A stretch of DNA of 64,000 nt from Diplolepis rosae (GCA_030998225.1 JAPYXD010000743.1:1603735-1667734); one strand, 5' to 3'. Shown: positions 1 to 12,312, numbered from the stretch's first letter. Notes: generated by a model not told the origin, from the sequence alone. A program made the numbers and translations.

Positions 1-243
1 ATATTTTTATCGTAATTCCTTATTGAAAACGGCAAAAGTAAGAATATTATATTATTATTTGGTGATACGTGAGTGCTCTTACGTACGTTATTGTTTGATG
101 CTTGTGGGTAAGTTTATTTTGTGAAACTTAATTTGTGTGCAGATTACAAATTATTCACATTCGCTCAATTTTATCGACTTTTCATCTTATTAATTCTTTT
201 CAAATAATTCTGTTTTCCTTCGTCGTATAATTTATTGTTCACA
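1..243. other. AT-rich flank upstream of the hAT-like gene
   Basis: No coding signal. It is probably the 5' part or flank of the hAT-like element that follows. I could not identify a terminal inverted repeat or an 8-bp target duplication, and the true end may lie outside the window. Confidence 0.3.
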
Positions 244-2464
244 ATGAGTAATCCGGTTGACCCAAATTCGAGTGTTTTGAAGGACAGCCAGGTTCAAACG
301 AAGGTTGACCACCGTTTGAACTCTGGTTCAAACGAATGTCAACCCGATAGAAAAGTCATGAAAAATGCAAAAAACTTTCAGTTGGGATGGTTTGAGGAAT
401 TTCCGTCGTGGAGAGAGTGGGTGGTTACATTAGCAGTTGAAAGAAGATTTCATTGCAAAATTTGCAATAAAACGTTGGTATGTGGCAAATCGGAAATTGA
501 AAAGCATGAAGCATCTTTATCACACAGAAAGAAGCAAGAGTTTTCAAATAAATTAGAATGTTATGGAGTAGTAAGTGAAAATTCTTCTAATGTAACTGCC
601 AATTCTTACAGTGTTGAACCTTGTGTAGCAAGTTCTTCTGCTTCAGAATTCACAAACTCCACGATTCCGGAAAGTGTTACTTTCAAACAGAAAGTACAAG
701 AAGCAGAGATTAGGATTAGTACATTTTTCGTAGAGCATAATTTACCATTCGCGATTTCATCAGAATTGATAGGACTTTTCCAAGATATGGAACCTTCGGT
801 TTTAAAAGACGTTAGATTGAGCCACACTAAAATGGTCCTAGTTGTAAATAACGTCGTATGTGCTGCTGAAACTGATAGCATGGCAAATATTTTGCGTAAG
901 CAATCATTTTCAGTGTACGAAGACGAAACGACCGACAGGACTCTAGAAAAGTGGCTGTCATTAATGGTTCGATATGTGGAGCCAACGACATTTTCTGTCA
1001 GAGTGGAATTGCTCCAGCTTAATAATGTAAATGCTTCGGATTGTTCTGCCTCTAAAATTTTTGATGCGTTCGAAAAAGCATTGTCCGGGCAGAAAATCCC
1101 TTTATCTAATATCTGTGCTTTAGCTTGTGATAATGCACAGGTGATGGTCGGCAATAGGTCCTCATTTAAAACAAAATTAAAGGAAAAAAGTCCCCGTTTA
1201 ATTGTTTTCCCGAGTGTCTCGCATTCGTCAGCAATTGTAGCAAAATATGCTTGTGCCACAATCCCAGATGTAGAGGATTTAATCAAAGATTTGCCAGCTT
1301 TTCTTAATGCTAGCTCCAAGCGAACGGCTATTTTTCCATCGATTGTTTTGGAATTAGGAAATGACTATCAAAAAATTCCTAGTCATTCTGAAACTCGCTG
1401 GCTTGTCCGCTATCGATGCATAGATATTATAATAAAGAATTGGGAAGTTATTCTTCAGTATCTTATGGTCCTCGTATCTGAGAAGGTAGAGAAGGCCAAA
1501 GACTTGTTAGGAAAAATGCAGAATCCTTTGACACTCGCATATTTCCTATTCTTGAAATTTACTTTGAATAGGTTCAACGTATACAATGCAAAATTTCAAA
1601 GTCGCGAAACAATGGTTCAGGAACTCCAGCCAAACTCGGCTAAATTCTTCGTATGGATTCTTAGCAGTTATTTGAAAGAGGGTCTTCTTCAACCGAATTT
1701 ATTCTTTCAAATCATTAGAAATGTTAACTTTGCAGATCCTAGTAATCAAAAGCCGCTTCAAGACATTGACGTTGGTAAGGAAACGCGAGAATATTTCCAG
1801 CAGCAACTTACAAACAAGAAATTGCAAATAGTAGAAGTTGATCTATTTCTTCGTAATTGCTTGAAATTTTATGTCACAACAAGCGAAGAAATTCGCAATC
1901 GACTTCCTTTTGATGACATCTTTTTGTCTTGCGTTGCTGTTTTCCGGCCTCAAGTAGCTTTCTATGCTGATCGAAGTGAAACTTTTGCCTAGGGTCTGGA
2001 AAGTTTGTCAAGATTTAGGGTCGTTTGATAGAATAGGTGTACAAAAAGAGTGGGATTCTTTACTCAAAATCAGACAGGAACTCAAAGAAAAGTGGTCGAA
2101 TTTATCTTTTGACGAAATGTGGTCTAGTATCGGTGTATCTTCGACGAGTACAGGAGAAAAACTTTTTCCAAATTTGACCTCAGTATTGAATCATGTTCGG
2201 AGTCTTCCTCATTCAAATGCTGAGGCGGAGCGAGGTTTCTCCATGCTTACGGACGCGAAAACTCCCACAAGAAATTGCTTAGGAAACAGGACGGTCAACT
2301 CAATTTGTGTTACTCGATCAGCCCTAAAGGCGAGAGCTGAAACAGCCAGAACAACGAGCATCACTTCGAAGCATTTGCAAATAATGACCGAAAATCTATA
2401 TGAGATGGCAGAAAGTGATAGGGAAAGTGGTTTGTCGCTCTTCGCTCACGAAGGAGAGGATTAA
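244..2464 (+). pseudogene. hAT-superfamily transposase-like gene, one frameshift
   Basis: The first frame (ATG at 244, stop at 1990-1992) has an N-terminal BED/TTF-like zinc finger (CKIC, then two His about 15-20 residues on; residues ~71-94). A central part resembles hAT transposases: the DETTD segment near nt 920 corresponds to the DESTD-type motif with the first catalytic Asp, followed by an MVRYV strand. The second frame (about 1980-2464) carries the C-terminal hAT dimerisation segment, with the SNAEAERGFSML motif near nt 2213-2250. The two frames differ by one position and join naturally near nt 1980, so a single indel is the simplest explanation. I see no convincing splice sites there. 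With that one break the protein would be about 735 residues, shorter than some hAT transposases. Function is inferred from family resemblance. A recently dead transposon or a domesticated gene with a sequencing error are both possible. Confidence 0.75.
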
Positions 2465-2505
2465 TTCTAATGGCCAAGGCATGGCGTTAATCAATTTCAA
2501 ACCCC

Positions 2506-2628
2506 TTTCTTACTCACAAAATAATGACATTTTATTTCTTATATCAGAGATACGTTCTTTATTCCTTTCTTCGCGTGCCTCGGGTATGGAAATTGTTCAG
2601 TTTTAATTATCATTTTGTGAGTAAGAAA
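2506..2628. repeat. 17-bp perfect inverted repeat, 123-bp span
   Basis: TTTCTTACTCACAAAAT at 2506-2522 is repeated as its exact reverse complement at 2612-2628. It sits just after the hAT-like coding region and could be a small hairpin or MITE. No target duplication is evident. Confidence 0.5.
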
Positions 2629-3342
2629 ACATACTGAAATTGAGTAATATCAAACTTCTTCATTATTTGATTTAAAACAAAACATTTTTGTTCGACGTAT
2701 ACTGGCATTTGATAGAGGCAAGCCTGAAGTACGGGCTACATTTGTAGCGTTTTTTACCACTTTGCTTCATTTTTTTCCATTTTTCTTTTTGCTTGAAAGC
2801 AAAAACCCTTTTCGTTTCGTAGGACGTGGACTAGGCCTACAGGGGATACCACGTAAAAAAAACGAGCCTTAAACTCTACCTCCGTGGTGGTGTGGAAAGG
2901 AGTTTTATTTCAGAATATTTGGGATTCTCTAAGAATGAACCACCTTTTTTATTTTAATATTTCAAATGTGTTTTCTTTCTTTTAAGTTTAAGGCAAAAAC
3001 TAGATCTAAAAAAGGCAAAAAAACCTATTTCTCTAATTGCGTCCAAGATTAGAGCAGAATCTATGCAACCGATTGTTAAAGGTTTTAAAAGTTTTCGCTT
3101 TAATTTAAAAAGCAAGTCTTCATAGTAGTTTACTAAGTAATGAAAGTATGTCTACAATTGTTTTCTTGAATCCTACCCAAAGGTCAAACATGGTGCAAAA
3201 ATGTCGTAAAATAAGAAAAATGTCTGAGTACTTTGAAGAAGTTTTTCTAAATCGATATGTATCATATTCCAATAATATTTAGGAATATTTATTAAAATAA
3301 TCATCTTCTAAATTTGTTTGATTAATGTACAGAGTACACTTT
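2629..3342. other. Non-coding AT-rich stretch
   Basis: No ORF with recognisable content, no tandem repeat and no RNA gene seen. It may contain the 3' end of the hAT-like element. Confidence 0.4.
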
Positions 3343-3585
3343 ATATTTGAAATTTGTATACACTCTAAATCTGAATCAGTAAAATTTTCACTGATTGAAT
3401 CAGTGATTTGCCTTTTCACTGAATCATCAGTGGAAACAATATTTTTCACTGTTAAATCAGTTACTTTTCACTGAAGTAATCAGTGAAATTTGACTGATTC
3501 ACAGTAACCTGTTTTTAGTTATTTAAATCAGACAAATTTCACTGATAATCAGTAGATTTTGACTGATTCATATTTGAAATTTGTA
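3343..3585. repeat. Cluster of CACTGATT/AATCAGTG motifs between 16-bp direct repeats
   Basis: About 210 bp holds a dozen or so copies of CACTGA/TCAGTG in both orientations, some as near-perfect palindromes such as CACTGATTGAATCAGTG. The cluster is bounded by identical copies of ATATTTGAAATTTGTA at 3343-3358 and 3570-3585. It looks like an insertion or local expansion with flanking duplication. It could also be a binding-site cluster; nothing decides this. Confidence 0.5.
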
Positions 3586-6500
3586 CAGTTTTTAAAAAAA
3601 TCCGAAACTTTTTGAATTTAGTAGTTTATTTATAAAATTTGAGAATACTGTAGTTGATATTTCTATATAGAACTTTAAGCATTTATGGACATAAAATTTC
3701 ATTTAAAGTTTCTTCTATCGGTATTCAAAACTTTCAACAATTTTGCAAGATCAGTCAAATGCAAAATTTTACAGAGTATTTAATCAAAATATTTACATTT
3801 ATTTTTTAAATATTTTGAAAATAATTCGACTAAAATAATGATTAATAAGATTTTGTAACATTGTGGGAATATTGGAACGCTGCAAGATTAAATTTTGAGT
3901 ACAATTTTCAATTAATGAATGTTTAAAGAATTGAGTGAAAGCATCAATTAAAAAATATTTTTACTTTATAAATTTGATTAAGTGCAGTAATAAGAAAATT
4001 TTGACTTTCTATAAAGCATTTCATTTATCTGATTAAAAGTCTGTGCATACGTCACTAAAACGTAAGATTAAAAAACTTTAAACTGCTTTTACCATCAATC
4101 TATGAATGTGGATTTTAAACCGTAATTTAATGTGTCTTATTTTTTTTTGATAAAATATTTTTAACATAATTTTTTGCTTAAAGTAGCCGATTTACTCGAT
4201 TAAAAATTGATCAACTTGTATATTTCAAAATTCTGTAATAAATGTATTTTCATATTATGTTTTTGTATCCTATGCGTCGAATTTTAATTTTAAAATTGAG
4301 ATTTCTCACAAAGAAGAAAGATTGTCTTATTAAAGCAGTTTATTCCCAGAAATTAAAAATCATTTACCTAATATTACGATTCCAAACATTGAATATTTAT
4401 TGACTTTGAATAAAACAGAAAAAAAATTTTATGAAGTTTTAAAATCTTTTTACAATGTTACGAATTGGGCCGAATTTAGAATTACGAAATCTTTCATTAG
4501 AAAAAGAAAAAGTCACTCACATGAAATAAACTTCTGTAAGAATTATCAAGATTGAAGAGATGTTAAAATATTTGAAAAATAATGCAATTGTAAAATTGCA
4601 ATTTATATCAATATTTGACAAATTTTTAGCTTTCTCAATCAAAGCATTATCCGGAAATTTTTAGTTCCTATAAAAAGATGGAATATTTATCAATTTCTTG
4701 AATGTTCATACATTAAAAAAATATCGAATTAGAGAATTATATGCAAAGTATTTTCCATTAAGAAGACATAAACATGACATAATTAGTTTTATATCTACAT
4801 TTTCAGCTTACTTTTTTGTTGCTTAAGCACACATTTTGAATTCGAAATACAAAAATGCTTTACAGAGTTGAAGTATTTCCTGAATCAATTATTATTGATC
4901 CTGAATTCTATTGGAAAATTTGTTGTTTACTGTTCAAATCTTACTACGATTTCAGACGGACAGACAAATTAAGAACTACAAAATATTTCATCCAAAAGAT
5001 TGCACTCCTCCATAAAATCTTGTCAAATTGTAACAAGATTTGAACACTTCGAACGAACATTTTTATGTAAAATTTAAAGTTGATTGATATTTATATGTTA
5101 ATATGGAAATACCAATAAACACATATTTTAGCTTTTTAATTTATCTACTGCTATTAGACAATTTTCCATTTCCGTAGAGATTTTAAGTTTTGGAATGAAA
5201 AGTTTGTGCTTAGGCTACAAAAATGTGAGATGAAAATATTTCTAACATATAACTGAAAATATAAATTATGAACTTGAATTTTATGTTCATTTTATCTTGA
5301 TAGAAAATATTGTTCTAATTGAAAAATTGTTAAATGTACAAAATTAGTAAGAAGTATATAAATTTGAATGGAAAATTATATATTGATTCAAATTTTATAC
5401 ATTTATTGTCACTAAATTTCACTGAAAGTTTATTTTTGAAGTGTTGAAATCCTCATGAAATTTTCCAAGATCATACTGATGTTTATTTCATGCAGCCTTT
5501 CTTCAAGAAATTGAAGAAAAGTGTTATTTCTTGAACTATATACTTCGTAAATTCAAATTCGTCGTCTGCTTCGCGCCTCTTTTGCACGTACTCGAGAAAA
5601 ATACAATTCTTAATTTCGACTCGATAAACGAAAGCGTGAAATCTAAAAATAACTTGAAAACTCAAGCATTGTAACGAAGTCCGTCTTCGTGCACCTTCGG
5701 CTTTACACGAAGCTGGTGCCCGCAGCGTTTGCATGTGTTTCTCCCAGATGGGAACGTGGTGGGGGCCGAAAAATCCCACGTTCTGGAGACACTGCGTGGA
5801 CAAGGCAAAATAACTTCTTTTATTTCAAGTTCCTGCCTCAAAATTCACACACAAAATTAACTTCGCGTGTGTGACAGTGTATTGAGCAACTCTGAAGACA
5901 TTAGAGTTTTATATTCATACACCTCCGAACAGCTCATAAACGAGATTTCTTTCGGAATATGGCAAGGGAGAATAGCTGAGAGGCTTAAGTCGTTAGGGAT
6001 ACGTTTGGTTAAGTAGATATAGGTAAGGTTAGAGGGTTCGAACCGCATAAAGCTTGAAATTCTGAAATTTAATTATAGCGTGTGCGATTATAAATAGTGT
6101 ATCATTGCGTACTTGAATATGTAAACATAAATAAGTTATTATAATAATATTAGTGCCTGTATTTCCACTGAAACTTCCCCTCGTCTCAGTGCCAAAGCTC
6201 CTGTATCTTCCTTTCGCTTTGCATGCGTTAGAAAAAGACACAAGAATTCTTAATCCGAAATCAATTTTTCAACAATATTTTAAATATTTTTTAATGATTG
6301 TAGTTTATGTTAGACAGGTTTTCTGGTCAACGCAAGGCCAAAATCATGAAAAGGAACATTTTTTCTAGTGTTCCTATAGAATTTTACAGTTTATTAAAGC
6401 CTCTTTTATATGCATTTAAAATTTTATAAGTGTAACAACTTCACTGATTTTTTCACAGTATATTGCGAAAAAGCGACTTTTTCGACCCAAAAAATTAGAA

Positions 6501-8931
6501 AGCTCCCTGAACAGCAAAATTTTCAAGTCACAAAGAAACACTTACATATTCACATATCTGCCTTTTGCAGCGGTTCGAGTACATAGATAGTGGATGTGAT
6601 GGCCTTTAAGGATGATCAGATAAGATCAAAAAAAGGAAAAGACAGGAAATCGAAGATCGTGTGCTTAAAAAAATCCAGTCATAACCATTATTTTTCAGCT
6701 TCAACGACTCACCAGCAAGAAGGGCACTCAACCTACTTGAAACTTTAACTGCAGTTGACCTGCAGCATCTCTAGTTAAGCACTTTTTATTCAACTACAAC
6801 CATCATGCTGAATTATGCTTTAATCTAACCAATCAAATAACTGCAGAAGTCATCTTCCAGTTTTTAGACATCGTCCTCAAGATTTCTTTTATAATGACAA
6901 AATTTATAAGAAAACATTCATATCAGATTCACAATGAGACTAATTTTTAATCTGAAGCCTCCCGAGCTTCTCAAGAAATAGACTTAAGAAAATAAACTAT
7001 TAAATGCTTTTTCTGAAGGAGTTTTATTTTTTAAAACTCATAATAATTATTTGCTGAAATTTCAAAACATAATAAAGAGTTAAGATGCTAAGATAGGTTC
7101 CGTGACTTCTCTAAGTATTAGTTAATCGGAAAAATGATTCACTGTACTATCGACTGAGTCAAAAAATTAATATATTAATATGTACGCATGTAGTTCTGTC
7201 ATCGGTGCACTGAGAGAGAAATCTTTTTAAAATATACAAAGTGTTTTCAATATATTGTAAGTACCTGCTCACATTAATCAAAGGTTGTTAAATAAAATTC
7301 AAAATTTTTAACAAAAAAATCCATAAAAAAATTTCATAAATGAGAATTCCCCTGGAAAATCCTAATAAAATTCCTTGAAACGACTTTTTTATTGATACCA
7401 AAAATGGCCTATTTTTCCGTCTTGACTTTTTATTCAATAAAAAGATACAATTTTATAAAAGAAAAGTCAGCTATGGATAACCTCAATAGATATACTATTT
7501 AACAATAAGTATAATAATAATAAGCAATTTTCAAATTCATATCTATACCTATTTTCATAATATATCAACATGCAGAAACAACTTCGTACTCTAAATGCAA
7601 GAAATTTACAAAGAAAAATGATCAGTATAACATTTCTTCTACATTTTCTACACAAACGTACATGTAAAGTTATTTTTCTTTTGGTTCTGAAAGTTTTAGT
7701 GCTAATTTAATACAGATTTTCTTTCCCTTGATATTGCCGTTTTATTCTAACATGTAAATTTATAAATGCAAGTTTAAGATATTTTTTTACCTGAATGCAT
7801 ACATTTATCAATTGGATGACTGATCTTCATAATTATTATCACTTGTTACTCATATTTGATTCATTCATAACGATTTCAATGTTTCATAAATATCGAAAGC
7901 CAAATGTAATAAAGATGATTCATTTTTGAAATAAAATAACATTTTTAATTAAATAAAAACCAAAAATAGCAATGTGATTAAATAAAATAAAATGTCAATT
8001 TGCCCATCAAGGTGGAAGCCTCTACAATTATAAACTGCGATACATTATGAGATATTGTATTTATCATATGAAGTGAAATTTTGTAGGATAATATTTATAT
8101 GTTGAACTGTCTGTAACTTTATGTAACTTTGTAACTTTGTGCGAGATAGTTAAATATTTTATTTATGTCAGACTTATATTTTATGATGCGACACGTAACA
8201 TAAACTTGTAATATCTACTCTATTGTATAGTAAAGAATAGATGCTTTGTACAGTTGTTCTACTTTTATTTCCATTCTTGAAGTTACAAGTATCTTTCTGT
8301 AAATTGCTAATGGAAATATCTAGGTCCAATTTTATAAGTTTCATTTCAAAATTGTATAGTACATTTTATCTATAAAAACTTTTGGAAAAATCATTTGATA
8401 CAAAGTTTAGAAAGGAAAACACTTTGTATTTGATACACAGATGATGAGAATATTTTCGACGAAATTGCATATCTAATTTTGTATAATTAACGTTCATCTT
8501 TTTATTATATTGAATCAATAAATATCGAAGAATTAAACATCATTATGAAAATTATAATAAACACAGTGTTCTTATTGTACCAAAATATATAAGAGCTACG
8601 ATTAAAAATAGAATTTTTCAATAGATCAGAAAAGAAGAGTGTAGCAACTTAGAGACGACTGTGATTCATGTAAAATACAAATTAATTTCACTGCATATTA
8701 ACCCTCACCTCCCCAATGAAAGATGAAGCAAAGGACAGCTCTAATGTTACGATATTTTATCATATTTACATCAAGACCACAGTTTCCACATTAATAAACC
8801 AATTATTCTTTAAGGATTCATTCAAAACATTTATGGAAAACATCAGTAAATGTTTATAAGGTACAATAAAAACTATTCACCGACGATGTAAAATTTTTAC
8901 CTTAAGTACTCGAAATTATTCAACTACTAAA
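3586..8931. other. AT-rich intergenic stretch without supportable genes
   Basis: All open frames are short (about 60-106 codons), AT-driven and without recognisable motifs. Only the GC-richer patch near 5.7 kb stands out and is listed separately. Near 8105-8140 there is a short run of GTAACTTTRT-like repeats. Undetected exons of split genes cannot be excluded. Confidence 0.4.
5685..5783. other. GC-richer patch with two adjacent short hairpins
   Basis: CTTCGTG (5685-5691) pairs with CACGAAG (5706-5712), and GAACGTGG (5752-5759) pairs with CCACGTTC (5776-5783). The patch (about 5560-5790) is clearly richer in G+C and CpG than the surrounding DNA. It could be a promoter or first-exon remnant or a decayed repeat. 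No coding assignment is possible. Confidence 0.35.
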
Positions 8932-8933
8932 TA

Positions 8934-9294
8934 GTGTTTCTACACTGAGGGGTTATCCCCATACCCGCTCAACCTCGGACAAATGTATCTGGACAAAAGT
9001 TAGATAAATATGACATGAAGTTCGTCGATTGAAAATAGAATTTATTCCGAATCAGTGCTACCAGGCACAAGTATCGGGCTGTAGAATTTAAATATACAAC
9101 GTATGCCGTATTCACGATTCAACGGCTACAATTTTAAATTATAATATGCGTTGTGAAGTTATATTTTCAGTTCTGCCAACCTCGCGACGTGGATATTAAT
9201 CCGATCATCAGTATAGTTAGAATCGGATGAATCACTCATACTTTGGCTGTAGCAGTTGAACCTACATGTGGATAACCCCTCAGTGTAGAAACAC
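8934..9294. mobile_element. 361-bp MITE with 25-bp TIRs and TA target duplication
   Basis: GTGTTTCTACACTGAGGGG... at the left end is mirrored at the right end for about 25 bp. The element is flanked by TA at 8932-8933 and 9295-9296, as expected for the Tc1/mariner/IS630 superfamily. The interior has no coding capacity, so this is a non-autonomous element. Terminal symmetry and TA flanks are seen directly; superfamily membership is inferred from the TA duplication. Confidence 0.85.
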
Positions 9295-9605
9295 TAAAAG
9301 TGACCTATACTTCTATTTTGTAAAAGAGAAGAAAATGGAAACTACAATTTATTGTAATTTTATTTATTGTAGATTTTCTTTAAATATTTTCTTTTGAGAA
9401 ATAAGTTGCAAAATTTGACACCACGCTGTTTTTTAAATTCATTTACAATATTTATTATAAATGTCATTTGATCAAAAGATGCTAGGATCTTAAATTTATT
9501 AAGTTGTCTTTACTGATACTTATCACAAGAAAAGAGGATCAATTTTTAGTTGAAATATTTACAGCTGCAGGATTGATTGATTTTTGGTTGTCAAATATCA
9601 CTGTT

Positions 9606-9630
9606 TTTATTATTATTATTATTATTATTT
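9606..9630. repeat. (ATT)n microsatellite
   Basis: About eight uninterrupted TTA/ATT triplets immediately left of the hammerhead-bearing foldback. Confidence 0.9.
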
Positions 9631-9709
9631 AAGTGAATATTCAAATATTGTTGATGTTCTTAGTTGTCTTTAGGGTCCAGAAAAAATGCAACTCAAAGAT
9701 TCATATTTT

Positions 9710-9747
9710 CAAACGTTTCGACTCAGATTGGAGTCCTCATCAGTGAG
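9710..9747 (-). ncRNA. Hammerhead-ribozyme-like motif (minimal, PLE type)
   Basis: On the minus strand: CTGATGA core, helix II GACTC/GAGTC, then GAAAC followed directly by GTT, and a short helix I formed by TCA/TGA at the ends. This is the CUGANGA...GAAAC-GUH arrangement of minimal type I hammerheads known from Penelope-like elements. One extra G sits between the core and helix II. Activity is untested. Confidence 0.65.
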
Positions 9748-10298
9748 AATTTATTTCTATAAAAAATACAAAGGAAGAAACTTAAAAATTGCCCATGTAA
9801 CGGATAAAGACTGTGGTAAAAAATAGTATAAAAGAATTTTAAATGTGAAAATATAAAATTGGTCTAAATAACTAAATTTGCAAAAAAATAAAAACTGTTG
9901 AAAAAATTTGTTCTGTAAAAATACTAAGAGGAGAAACTTAAAAAATAGCACGTGTGGTGGATAAACATTGTGGTAAAAACGATATAAATGTTTATCCGTC
10001 ACACGTGTTAGTTTTTAAGTTAGTAAGTAAGTAAGCAAGTATTTTTACGGAAAAAAATTTTTGTACAGTTTTTTTTATTTTTTTGCATTATTATTTAATT
10101 AGACCAGTTTCATAGTCTCACACTTGCAATTTTCGTATATCATTTTTTACCACAATATTTATCGATCAAACGTGCAAATTTTGCAAGTTTCTCCCCTTTG
10201 TTATTTTTATAGAAAAAATTTTTTGTACAGTTTTTATTTTTTTGCAAATTTAGCTATTTAGACCAATTTTCTAGTTTTTTTTTTTATAGAAATGAATT

Positions 10299-10336
10299 CT
10301 CACTAATGAGGACTCCAATCTGAGTCGAAACGTTTG
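10299..10336 (+). ncRNA. Hammerhead-like motif, core mutated
   Basis: Inverted partner of the motif at 9710-9747. It has the same helix II (GACTC/GAGTC) and GAAACGTT, but the core reads CTAATGA instead of CTGATGA. The changed base is the invariant G5 of hammerheads, so this copy is expected to be inactive. Confidence 0.6.
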
Positions 10337-10404
10337 AAAATATGAAACTTTGACTTACATTTTTTCTGGACCCTAAAGCCAACTAAGAACATCAACAATA
10401 TTTG

Positions 10405-11130
10405 TATATTAATACTAAGAATCGATATAAGTCCTGTTCATATTTATTTGAGTCAATCTTCTTTTTCGTGGTAGCTGTATACCTTTAAATATTTTTTTCC
10501 CTATTCTTTGTTAAGAATAAACAGATGTTAAGATTTCAGGGTCTAATTGATAACCAAATAGTGAAAAAGTATATTTCAATACAAGAGGCCAAACGGGTCG
10601 TTTGCTAAATGCAAGTAGTGGGATTTTTTTCGAGCAGTGAGCATCCGCCAGTGAGGCCTTGTTTATCAAACAATATTTCTTTTTTACAAACAAATGCAAA
10701 ACCTGAGATTATCGACCGTTTACAGACATCGAAAATAACCTCACTATCAAACATTATGTCAACATAGTAATCGTTGGCTGGCCACCACACTGGTATGAAA
10801 AATACTTTGCTATCCGGTGAAAGCATTTTGGTCACCGATTATGGTAGAGATGGATAGTGACATAAATGTGACCGTCACTCACCGTCACTCTCCGTCAGCA
10901 CGAAACTTCGTGGTCATGTTTAGTCACGTTCGTCATATTCATATTTTGAAAAACCTCTTAAAGGAATATATTGGAACAATATTTTTAATTTCTTCATAAG
11001 ACTGAATGTACATAATAGCAATTAAGGTTTACGTCTGAAAAAGTTTTCAAAACATAGGAGTGGATTTATCTAGTTGATTCTGCAACTTAACTTTCAAATA
11101 TTGAATAAAATAAAATAAAAATTTCAAATA
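10405..11130. other. Non-coding stretch
   Basis: Short open frames only. A small run of CCGTCACTC-type repeats lies near 10872-10898. Nothing else recognised. Confidence 0.4.
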
Positions 11131-11430
11131 TTGGCAATTCGCGGCACTTACAAAAAACGAATTTATAAAACATGATCCAAAATTAAAACTGTATAAGCAA
11201 AGTGCGTGATGCACAAAAAAAATATTTTAAATATTGGTATTTCACGGGACTTACAAAAAACGAAGTTATAAAACATGATCCACAATTAAAACTGTATAAG
11301 CAAAGTGGTTGATGTGCAAAAAAAATATTTTAAATATTGGTATTACGCGGCACTTACAAAAAACGAAGTTATAAATCATGATCCAAAATTAAAACTGTAT
11401 AAGGAAAGTGGTTGATGTTCAAAAAAGAGA
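11131..11430. repeat. 103-bp tandem repeat, three copies
   Basis: Units start at 11131, 11234 and 11337 (exact 103-bp spacing). Each contains CACTTACAAAAAACGAA or a one-to-two base variant, CATGATCC and AAAACTGTATAAG. Copies differ at a few positions, so the array is not freshly made. Confidence 0.9.
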
Positions 11431-11825
11431 GTGCATTATGAATGAAACTGAAGTGAAAGCTTCTGAGTTAATAATATATATCAGTTTCGTAATGCATAAA
11501 AAAAATTATTTGCATTGAAACTAAGAATTAATTTTGTTCGACAGTAAAAGCGCTTGCTATGAATTAATTATATTTAAAGTTGTCTTTTTATGGGAATAAT
11601 GTTTCAGAAAAAGTTACAAATGAACATTTTCCGCTCAATAAATAACTTGTATTTTCGTTATACTTAGAGGTACTATATTATGCATGAAAGTTGTGGAGTC
11701 TTAGTAATTACTACACAAACGTGTATTAAAAGTATTTTCAAAATGATATTTAAGAAGAAATTTGTAAATAATGTATTTTGTATTAAAGAATTTGACAATC
11801 TTTCTGTGGAAAAAAAGACGCTTTC
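11431..11825. other. AT-rich non-coding stretch
   Basis: No feature recognised. Its right end carries the TTTCTGTGGAAAAAAAGACG linker that follows the tRNA-like head of the SINE-like family on the minus strand. Confidence 0.4.
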
Positions 11826-11896
11826 GACTGCGCTGGGATTTGAGCCCAGGTCTTTCGATTGCCTGTCGAATGCTCTAACCACTGAGCTACACAGGC
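11826..11896 (-). repeat. tRNA-like head of a SINE-like repeat (tRNA pseudogene)
   Basis: The 71-nt minus-strand sequence folds as a cloverleaf: acceptor 5' strand GCCTGTG against CGCAGTC (one mismatch), D-arm with the A-box TAGCTCAGTGG, anticodon stem TTCGA/TCGAA, and T-arm CTGGG/CCCAG with a B-box-like GGCTCAAATCC. The anticodon loop reads CAGGCAA (nominal anticodon GGC), but position 33 is not U, so it is unlikely to be a working tRNA. The same head recurs at 19662-19732 with the same downstream linker, as expected for a tRNA-derived SINE family. Confidence 0.7.
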
Positions 11897-12000
11897 GTCC
11901 GACATCTCCTTCTCCACAGGAAGACCTCCTTATATCGCCTAGTGGCTCTGCCTTGCGGCTGTAAATGATTTTCAAATTAATTAGTTGAGTTTGAAATTTT

Positions 12001-12310
12001 TGTCACTGCCTACATTATCAGAGGATCACTAGTCGCGTATCAGATAGGATACGTTGTCAACAGGTGTCCTCGTAGACAATTTCAAACTCTTATATCGCAT
12101 TGGACCGGCAATCGAAAGACCTGGGCTCGAATCCCAGCGCAGTCGGAAGCGTTTTTTTTTTCCACAGAAAGATGTCAAATTATTTTATATTTGAATTCAT
12201 TTGCATTTATTTGCGATATAAGAGTTTGAAATTGTCTACGAGGACACCTGTTGACAACGTATCCTATCTGATACGCGACTAGTGATCCTCCGATAATGTA
12301 GGCAGTAACA
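12001..12310. repeat. Inverted 98-bp copies of a SINE-like body
   Basis: The 98 bp at 12001-12098 are repeated as near-exact reverse complement at 12213-12310 (landmarks GATAAGAGTTTGAAATT-like start, ACACCTGTTGACAACG, GATACGCGACTAGTGATCC). The same body occurs at about 19840-19930 in plus orientation. It is the non-tRNA part of the family whose heads lie at 11826, 12105, 19662 and 19739. Confidence 0.75.
12105..12146 (+). repeat. Partial tRNA-like head (3' part) of the SINE-like family
   Basis: Contains CGGCAATCGAAAGACC and the T-arm with GGGCTCGAATCCCAG, then the acceptor 3' strand CGCAGTC and a T-run (possible pol III stop). The 5' half of the head, including the A-box, is missing, so this copy could not be transcribed from its own promoter. 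Confidence 0.65.
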
Positions 12311-12312
12311 TT

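Larger units (their letters stand above)
9642..10404. mobile_element. Foldback element with hammerhead-like motifs and internal ~155-bp tandem units
   Basis: The two ends are inverted copies of each other for over 100 bp (from CAAATATTGTTGATGTTC on the left to its complement ending at 10404). Further in, each arm contains about two copies of a ~155-bp unit recognisable by GAGAAACTT, a KTGTGGTAAAAA stretch and a GGTCTAAATA stretch, so almost the whole element is palindromic. A hammerhead-type motif lies in each arm facing outward (9710-9747 minus, 10299-10336 plus). This resembles terminal repeats of Penelope-like elements without the coding region. Boundaries are set by the extent of inverted identity. 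I could not identify a target duplication. Confidence 0.75.

Noticed and set aside
606..1319. 237-codon minus-strand open frame
   Set aside because: Antisense shadow of the hAT-like transposase frame; no recognisable content.
6022..6060. B-box-like GGTTCGAACC suggesting a tRNA
   Set aside because: It is a short palindrome without matching T-stem, A-box spacing or acceptor stem.
8100..8145. Telomere-like short repeat (GTAACTTT)n
   Set aside because: Three imperfect copies only, not a telomeric motif.
11826..11896. Functional tRNA-Ala(GGC)
   Set aside because: Cloverleaf is good but U33 is missing, the anticodon is atypical and the same head recurs with a SINE-like tail.
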